From Bryobacterales bacterium (GTDB lineage: Bacteria > Acidobacteriota > Terriglobia > Bryobacterales > Bryobacteraceae): DNA of 38,975 bases. A program made the translations under genes and the position numbers. The notes beneath the pieces were generated by a model, which made no database searches, had not been told where the DNA came from, and saw only the letters and a program-made list of their open reading frames with translations. The DNA lies in the NCBI GenBank assembly GCA_020846745.1, contig JADLDI010000044.1, positions 1-38,975 of the forward strand. The letters run 5' to 3'. Positions 34,168-38,975 of this stretch are shown piece by piece; the first letter of the stretch is position 1; each line of letters starts with the position of its first letter.

Positions 34168-35223
34168 ATGTACACTACTTCTTCAGTTTTCAACTCCATG
34201 TCCACCAGCCCAATGCCCACCAGCCCAACCATCATCATCAACAAAGCAATTCTATACGGCGCGCGCGACCTCCGTATGGAGCAAGAGTCATTGTCGCTCG
34301 ATTCGCTCCAACCCAAACAACTCTACGTCCAAACCGAAGTCTCCGCCCTCTCCACCGGCACCGACCTCGGCAACTACGAAGGACGCTCCCGCGAAGTTCC
34401 CACCGCCCCCGATTACCCCCGCTGGGTCGGTTATAACAACATTGGCGTTGTAAAAGCCGTAGGCCCTGAAGTAACCAAATTCCAAGTCGGCCAGAGAGTC
34501 TTCGCTCCCAGCCCCCACCAATCCGGCTACGTAGCCCACGAAGACGATCTCTTAGTCCCCGTCCCCGACGGCGTATCTCCCGAAACCGCCTCGCTCTGCT
34601 ACCTGACCAACTTAGGCGTAGCCGGCCTCCGCCAATTGAATTACGAAGCCGGCGAGCGCGTTACCGTAATCGGCCTAGGAGTAATCGGACTCTGCACCGT
34701 GGCAGTAGCCAATGCCATGGGCGCCAGAGTGACTGCGATAGCCAACGCCGAATTGAGACGTCAGTTAGCCCTGAAAATGGGCGCCGACCAAGCCTTCCTG
34801 CCGGGCGAAGCCAAACAAAGCGGAGTAGAAGCCGACATCGTAGTCAACACCGCCAACACCTGGAGCGCCTACCGCGAATCCGTGGACATCGCCAGATTCG
34901 GCGGAAGAATCAGTTTCCTGGGCTTCCCCGGGCGCGCCCAACCCGCCCCCGACTTCAATCCATTAGCCATGGAATGGTTCTACGGCAAGCAACTAATCCT
35001 AGCCGGCGCCGGCTTCTCTCCAAGATGCGAAGTTCCACCCCAAGACGTAAAGTTCACCGTCCGCCGCAACGTAGAAATGATTCTGGACTTCGCCCGCCGC
35101 GGCAAGCTCCCCGTAGACCAACTAATAACCCACCGCTTTCCCTGGCAAAACCTGAGGGATGCCTATGAACTGGCGTTGACGCACTCGAAAGACCTAGCCG
35201 CCGCTATATTCGATTGGCGATAA
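34168..35223 (+). CDS. Medium-chain dehydrogenase/reductase without visible zinc ligands
   Basis: About 351 residues from ATG 34168, with GAGGGGG upstream; ATGs at 34198 and 34213 are also possible. An MDR-type protein with Rossmann motif VIGLGVIGLCTVAVANAMGA and substrate-domain features (LSTGTDLGNYEG, VGQRVFAP). The usual catalytic-zinc Cys and GHE are replaced (STGTD; VGYNNIG), so it is probably a zinc-independent reductase; BchC-like and sugar-modifying enzymes have similar N-termini. Coding strand is C-rich, unlike most plus-strand genes in the window. Divergent from thrC. Confidence 0.83.
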   Translation: MYTTSSVFNSMSTSPMPTSPTIIINKAILYGARDLRMEQESLSLDSLQPKQLYVQTEVSALSTGTDLGNYEGRSREVPTAPDYPRWVGYNNIGVVKAVGPEVTKFQVGQRVFAPSPHQSGYVAHEDDLLVPVPDGVSPETASLCYLTNLGVAGLRQLNYEAGERVTVIGLGVIGLCTVAVANAMGARVTAIANAELRRQLALKMGADQAFLPGEAKQSGVEADIVVNTANTWSAYRESVDIARFGGRISFLGFPGRAQPAPDFNPLAMEWFYGKQLILAGAGFSPRCEVPPQDVKFTVRRNVEMILDFARRGKLPVDQLITHRFPWQNLRDAYELALTHSKDLAAAIFDWR

Positions 35224-35262
35224 GTTCCTCGCACACCCGAAGTGCGATACAAGTAATCCAAG

Positions 35263-37581
35263 ATGCGGATACACCTTGCGGCCGGGCTGCTGGCCCTTTT
35301 GAATTCCATTCTCTGGGCCGGAGAATGGGTTGAGATCGCGCGCGACCCGTTGGGTGGACGCCGGGGCAGCGCCATTCGGTGGGCGGAGCAGGAACAGCGC
35401 TTCCTCCTTTGGGGATTCATGACGCCGTCGAGCGACCTGTTGCAGGAACACCCGCTGATGGAGATCCCGGAATACGACGTAGTGGCTCTCGATCCCGCTG
35501 CCGGCAAATGGATGAACCACCTGCCGCCTGGTCAGGAGAAGGAATGGTCGAAGAAGTTACCGCCGGCCTATATCCCGCGCACTTATTCCGCACTGACAAC
35601 GGGAAGCGAGCGGACCGTCATGCGGAATGCTACCGACGACGCGCCTGCAGTTCCCCGCCCTGACCTGAACATTGTCTTCGACCAGGTCGCGTATCGGCCG
35701 ACGGATAACTCGCTCTATTACTTCACCGGCGGGCTCACCGCGCGGTACGACGTGGGCCGGCGCCGCTGGCGCGACATGCGCCCATTGCATTCGCCTCCGC
35801 CGGTGGCCGGTGGATCGCTGGCTTATGATCCGGTGCACGACGAGTTCGTGCTGTTCGGCGGCGGTCACGTCGCCGAAATGGGTACGGACGGTAAGTTACG
35901 CGGTTATACGGGGACTTGGGTATATAAGGTCAAAGAGAACGACTGGGTGCAGTTGAGCCTGGCCGTTCGACCGCCGCCGCGAATGGTGACGCGACTGGTA
36001 ACGGATACGAAGCGCAATCAATTGATCCTCTTCGGCGGCGACGGCCATCGTTATTACTACGGCGATACCTGGATCTTCGATTTGCCGGCACGCCGCTGGC
36101 GCCAATCGGCGGCCAAAGCAGGTCCGCCCCCGCGGGCAGGCCACTTCACCGCCTTCGATCCAGAGACAGGCTACGTCTTCATTGGCGGCGGCTACAACCG
36201 GCAGGATCTCGCGGACATGTGGGCTTTCGATCCGGCCGCGGACCGGTGGATGGCCGTGGATGGCGCCGTGCCAACCGGGTTCTACATCACGGCCGATCTG
36301 GCAGCCAGGACGCGCGAACTGATCCTGGTTACGAATACCAAGACGCCCGGCGACCGCGCCACCTGTAACGAGATCTTTCCGGTGCGGACGACATACCGGT
36401 ACCGGTTGAATGAGGCAAAGTTCGGGCCGGCAGCGACCGTCGAACAGCAAGCGATGCCGAAGCGTGCGCCGCAAGCGAGTCCCGCGGGGCAGACGCCCGG
36501 ACCGGTCGCAGAGAACCAGTGGACAGAGTTGGCGAACCCGGGCCGTGTCGCCGCCGCTCGTACCTGGGGTAGCGCAACGTTCGACAGCAAGCGCCGGCAG
36601 ATCCTCTATTGGGGCGGCGGCCACTGTGGTTACGAAGGCAGCGATACCGATGCTTATGATGTGGCGCGCCACACCTGGATCGCCGAACCGCAGCCGCCGT
36701 CGTATCCGGAGCGGCTTTGGAACCGCGCGTCGCGCCTGGCCGGCGTGACGTTCGACGGCGAACCGTGGACCGATCATGGCCGCCGCATCTACGCTTACGA
36801 TTCGGTGGCCGACCGCATGGTGATGGTGAAGCCGGTCCGCTTCACCGCGGGGTACGAACCGGAGTGGTCGAAACGCTTTCCCGCCCGTCGCGCCGCAGCG
36901 GCCGATGCCGTCGTGCAAACGCCTTCGAGCTACACGCGCTTTGTGACCTTCTCTTATGACCTCAATGCGCGGCAGTGGTCGGTGGCCGGCCCAGCACCAG
37001 AAGGCCTGGACACACTGGTTTCGACACCACTAGGCGTGATGGCGATCCCGGTGAACTGGCCCGCGCGGCTGAACGATGCGGGCTATCAGGCAACCTGGGA
37101 TCCGCGCAAGGTCGAAGACAACGCAGTGTACCTGTGGAAGGCCAACCAATGGCAGCGTCTCAGCAAGCCGGGACCTTCGCCGCAGAACCTATACGAGATG
37201 ACGAGCCTCGCGTTCGACACCAAACGCAACCAGTTGATCCTACACGGGGCGGGTGCGGACCGGCGAGACGTTTGGATTTTTGACGTCGCGAACGGCAAGT
37301 GGCAGCCCAGGAAGACGCAAGGCGAGGCGCCGCCGGCGTGCCTGCGCGAGGCGGTCTACATGCCTGGTGCGGACGTCATGCTGACTTACGGTTCGGGTTT
37401 GTGGGAGTACGCTCCGGCGACGAACCGCTGGCGCCGGCTGCCGATTGCCGAGCCGCGCGTGCGCGCAGGCCAGAATCGCGCGATGGTGTACGACGCCGCG
37501 GCGGATACGGTTCTATTGGTGCTCGGTGGGGCTGGAGATCAAGGCAAGGCGACGGTGTTCGGAATGCGCTATCGGCCTTAG
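35263..37581 (+). CDS. Exported kelch-repeat beta-propeller protein
   Basis: 772 residues with a signal peptide (MRIHLAAGLLALLNSILWAG). At least six kelch-like blades in two groups: FVLFGGGHVAEM, LILFGGDGHRYYYGDTWIFDL, YVFIGGGYNRQDLADMWAFD, ILYWGGGHCGYEGSDTDAYD, LILHGAGADRRDVWIFD and VLLVLGGAGDQG, each followed by a W-containing strand. This suggests a double propeller or two-domain protein. No catalytic motif is recognised; the Tyr/Cys/His set of galactose oxidase is not evident. Periplasmic or secreted, probably protein or glycan binding. Confidence 0.83.
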   Translation: MRIHLAAGLLALLNSILWAGEWVEIARDPLGGRRGSAIRWAEQEQRFLLWGFMTPSSDLLQEHPLMEIPEYDVVALDPAAGKWMNHLPPGQEKEWSKKLPPAYIPRTYSALTTGSERTVMRNATDDAPAVPRPDLNIVFDQVAYRPTDNSLYYFTGGLTARYDVGRRRWRDMRPLHSPPPVAGGSLAYDPVHDEFVLFGGGHVAEMGTDGKLRGYTGTWVYKVKENDWVQLSLAVRPPPRMVTRLVTDTKRNQLILFGGDGHRYYYGDTWIFDLPARRWRQSAAKAGPPPRAGHFTAFDPETGYVFIGGGYNRQDLADMWAFDPAADRWMAVDGAVPTGFYITADLAARTRELILVTNTKTPGDRATCNEIFPVRTTYRYRLNEAKFGPAATVEQQAMPKRAPQASPAGQTPGPVAENQWTELANPGRVAAARTWGSATFDSKRRQILYWGGGHCGYEGSDTDAYDVARHTWIAEPQPPSYPERLWNRASRLAGVTFDGEPWTDHGRRIYAYDSVADRMVMVKPVRFTAGYEPEWSKRFPARRAAAADAVVQTPSSYTRFVTFSYDLNARQWSVAGPAPEGLDTLVSTPLGVMAIPVNWPARLNDAGYQATWDPRKVEDNAVYLWKANQWQRLSKPGPSPQNLYEMTSLAFDTKRNQLILHGAGADRRDVWIFDVANGKWQPRKTQGEAPPACLREAVYMPGADVMLTYGSGLWEYAPATNRWRRLPIAEPRVRAGQNRAMVYDAAADTVLLVLGGAGDQGKATVFGMRYRP

Positions 37582-37664
37582 GAACGTCACGATGCGCCCC
37601 ACACAGAGCCGCCGGCAAAAAGTAGTCAACCCGGCAGACTCGGTACCGTTCTTCGTTCCCAACA

Positions 37665-37862
37665 TCAGACCAGGCAGGCCGCTCGGGGACGGACGATTCG
37701 GTGAAACAGCGGTGGTCCGATCTCCTGCCCGCCATGGATCGGTATGGTCGTGGCCCGACCATCGGGATGGAGCCAACGCTCGTGAGATCCGCTCTGGCGA
37801 GACTTGCTGAACCCGAGCTTTCGAGCGACACGCCGGAAGTCGTCGGCTCGCGCGCTAGGCAT
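37665..37862 (-). CDS. hicA: HicA toxin with shortened C-terminus
   Basis: 65 residues. The double-stranded-RNA-binding-like core is clear: FRRVARKLGFSKSRQSGSHERWLHPDG with the catalytic H27 (GSH), then TTIPIHGGQEIG. HicA is an mRNA interferase. After IVRPRA the protein ends, about 8-10 residues short of most HicA proteins, which have a longer helix (e.g. ILRQAG..EEF). Activity may be reduced, or the end may simply vary. The start overlaps hicB by 8 bp (ATGCCTAG). Confidence 0.82.
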   Translation of the reverse strand: MPSARADDFRRVARKLGFSKSRQSGSHERWLHPDGRATTIPIHGGQEIGPPLFHRIVRPRAACLV

Positions 37863-38076
37863 TCACGATCGCGGTATTATCTGCTGGAAGCGACTGGCCG
37901 CGATCGAGGTACTCTTCAGCGATCATCTCGAAAACCGCACCGAGTTCCGCCAACGCAGCTTCCCGAGTGGACATCAACGCGTGGCAGCCTGGGATGGCGG
38001 GTACCTCCGCGGCCCATCCATCAGGTTGGTTGCGGTACAGCACAACCTTATAATCGTCCAGGCTCATCCTTTTCAT
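37855..38076 (-). CDS. hicB: HicB antitoxin
   Basis: 73 residues: DYKVVLYRNQPDGWAAEVPAIPGCHALMSTREAALAELGAVFEMIAEEYL (split here as one fold) is the partial RNase-H fold of HicB antitoxins, which cover HicA. No extra DNA-binding domain is present, so it is the short HicB type. AGAGGG lies 5-6 nt before ATG 38076. hicB precedes hicA. The module sits just downstream (3' side) of tRNA-Gln. Confidence 0.9.
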   Translation of the reverse strand: MKRMSLDDYKVVLYRNQPDGWAAEVPAIPGCHALMSTREAALAELGAVFEMIAEEYLDRGQSLPADNTAIVNA

Positions 38077-38198
38077 CTTAGCCCTCTTTCAATGCTTACC
38101 GAAGTTGTTGAATCGGAACAGGAATACGGAGTAGGCTGGGCGAGTCGGTACGATCTAATTCAAAACTATAGGTTATTGAATAGGAATGACTTATCGAG

Positions 38199-38272
38199 TG
38201 GCTGGGAGGCAGGGATTCGAACCCCGATAGGCGGATCCAGAGTCCGCAGTCTTACCGTTAGACGACCTCCCA
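38199..38272 (-). tRNA. tRNA-Gln (CTG)
   Basis: Complete minus-strand cloverleaf: acceptor TGGGAGG with CCTCCCA, anticodon arm GCGGA/TCCGC with loop CTCTGGA (anticodon CTG), T-arm with GGTTCGAATCC, discriminator G and encoded CCA (38201-38199). Confidence 0.97.
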
Positions 38273-38290
38273 ATGTGTGGGACGCCCTTT

Positions 38291-38320
38291 AGTTTAGCAG
38301 TCCGAGTGGTTTTGACACAA
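38291..38320 (-). promoter_or_regulatory. Promoter of tRNA-Gln
   Basis: Minus-strand -35 TTGTGT (38320-38315), 18-bp spacer, and -10 TAAACT (38296-38291) preceded by TGC (extended -10). It is followed by AAAGGG, the same -10/downstream box as at tRNA-His. Confidence 0.6.
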
Positions 38321-38414
38321 TCCGCTGGTGCGATTGGTGCGCGACATAGAAATGAGCATCGGTTCGGAACGGCGGGAGTTCCTCACGCTGCTCACACGCT
38401 CACACGATACTCAC

Positions 38415-38444
38415 TTGAATTCCGCTCACTTTGTTTGGTACACT
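38415..38444 (+). promoter_or_regulatory. Promoter of the right-hand TGPRT gene leader
   Basis: -35 TTGAAT (38415-38420), 18-bp spacer, -10 TACACT (38439-38444). Start of transcription would be near 38451, exactly where the first leader hairpin begins. Confidence 0.55.
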
Positions 38445-38450
38445 TGACCA

Positions 38451-38622
38451 GTGGGCGTGGACGTGTGTCCACCCACCAAACAAATCAAAAAGGACCGCCC
38501 TCGCGCGGTCTTTTTTTTTCGCACTACCTCCGGTCGGAAGCCGTCGCGCCCCCGACCCATCGGCGTTGATCCGCGTTAATCGGCGGCCGATTCAACAATT
38601 CCCCATAAGGAGTACTACTCAG
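38451..38622 (+). promoter_or_regulatory. Structured leader of the right-hand TGPRT gene (candidate attenuator)
   Basis: Hairpin 1: GTGGG...TGGAC pairs with GTCCACCCAC (38451-38476), containing GTGGACGTGTGTCC (38457-38470). It is followed by the terminator (38493-38519) and 103 nt up to the ATG, including GGTCGG/CCGACC, which can pair. Spacing and motifs match the leader at 704-894. Confidence 0.6.
38493..38519 (+). terminator. Intrinsic terminator inside the right-hand TGPRT leader
   Basis: Arms GACCGC and GCGGTC around the loop CCTCGC, then nine T. It lies between the putative promoter and the gene. The A-run before the stem pairs with the T-run. Confidence 0.85.
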
Positions 38623-38856
38623 ATGTCTGCAAACCTCAGCACCGGACCCCGCACCGAAGAAGGCAAAGCCAAATCCTCCCAAAATGCACGCAAACATGGC
38701 CTCACCGCCGAGTCCATCCCAGCCGACCTCCGTCCTGTTTTCAACCATTTGCGAAACGAACTCCACGCCCAGTGCCGCCCCGATGGTCCCTTGGAGGAGA
38801 TCTTCTTCGATAAACTCGTCACCGCCCGCTGGAACATGCTCCGTGCCCTAGCCTGA
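38623..38856 (+). CDS. Short TGPRT-family protein, paralogue of the gene at 1-703
   Basis: 77 residues from ATG 38623 (AAGGAG 10 nt upstream, same spacing as the paralogue). MSANLSTGPRTEEGKAKSSQ, then N.RKHGLTAE..P.DLRPVF..LRNEL, then GPLEEIFFDKLVTARWNMLRALA and a TGA. It aligns with residues 1 to ~80 of the left-hand protein, then stops, without the helical middle and SEC-C tail. It is either a short family member or a truncated one. The open frame upstream to 38431 covers the leader and terminator and is not considered coding. Confidence 0.8.
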   Translation: MSANLSTGPRTEEGKAKSSQNARKHGLTAESIPADLRPVFNHLRNELHAQCRPDGPLEEIFFDKLVTARWNMLRALA

Positions 38857-38975
38857 CTTTCGCAGTTGGTGGCTGGTTTTCCACGAAAGCGTGGTTTGCG
38901 CGGGTGCAAGTCCTTCGTCATCAATAAAACATTTCCGTATGCACGTGTAGTGCAGACCTACCCTCTATTCAGGCT
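38857..38975. other. Sequence after the short TGPRT gene, to the window edge
   Basis: No ORF continues the family homology. A small hairpin CCACG-AAAG-CGTGG (about 38880-38893) and GGGTGCAAGTCC follow; the latter is reminiscent of group II intron domain I, but this is too little to call. Confidence 0.25.

Noticed and set aside
38431..38622. N-terminal extension of the right-hand TGPRT protein, open in frame from 38431
   Set aside because: It spans the terminator and T-tract, has no family similarity, and the ATG at 38623 has a good ribosome site and aligns with the start of the paralogue.

Overview
The window looks like a chromosomal segment of a high-GC soil bacterium of the phylum Acidobacteriota, most likely a Solibacter/Bryobacter-type member. 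This is inferred from the Oar-type TonB receptor with a carboxypeptidase-like N-terminus, the sulfatase/SSS symporter locus, several toxin-antitoxin modules beside core genes, and two copies of a 'TGPRT..GK..SSQN' protein family that I associate with these genomes. No 16S or other decisive marker is present.

Layout. (1) 1-900: the 5' part of a minus-strand TGPRT/SEC-C protein, with a structured leader. (2) 1.2-6.5 kb: an island of toxin-antitoxin (TA) genes and debris next to tRNA-His. It holds FitAB-like VapBC, MntA with a wrecked HepT fused to a duplicated HigA tail, HigBA, a HigA fragment, a TIR-pentapeptide protein, a VapB antitoxin whose VapC is a pseudogene, and a DUF433/DUF5615 pair. 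(3) 6.5-11 kb: tRNA-His, a UbiD-family decarboxylase, FabG, another VapBC and a MgtC/DUF4010 membrane protein. (4) 11-20 kb: sulfatase, SGLT-like symporter, outer-membrane barrel, LacI regulator, LolA-like periplasmic protein and a large TonB-dependent receptor, a plausible glycan-acquisition locus. (5) 20-25.6 kb: M28 peptidase and DsbD (one operon), then CoaX and an overlapping unknown gene. (6) 25.6-28.4 kb: a GntR-ABC ATPase-permease-permease operon with its own operator. (7) 28.4-37.6 kb: radical SAM protein, SpoU methyltransferase, aspartoacylase-like plus sialidase-like pair, threonine synthase, an MDR oxidoreductase and a kelch protein. (8) 37.6-38.975 kb: HicBA, tRNA-Gln and a second, short TGPRT gene with the same kind of leader.

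The most unusual signal is the pair of leaders before the two TGPRT paralogues at opposite ends of the window. Both have a TACAYT -10-like box, a 5'-terminal hairpin containing GTGGAYGTGTGTCC, an intrinsic terminator whose loop is CCTCGC, and then exactly 103 nt before the start codon, although most other bases differ. This looks like a shared attenuation element or a terminated small RNA. Other points of interest are operator palindromes at several TA/regulator promoters, several apparently leaderless messages, a common promoter box at both tRNA genes, and a GC-skew reversal at about 28.4-35.2 kb.
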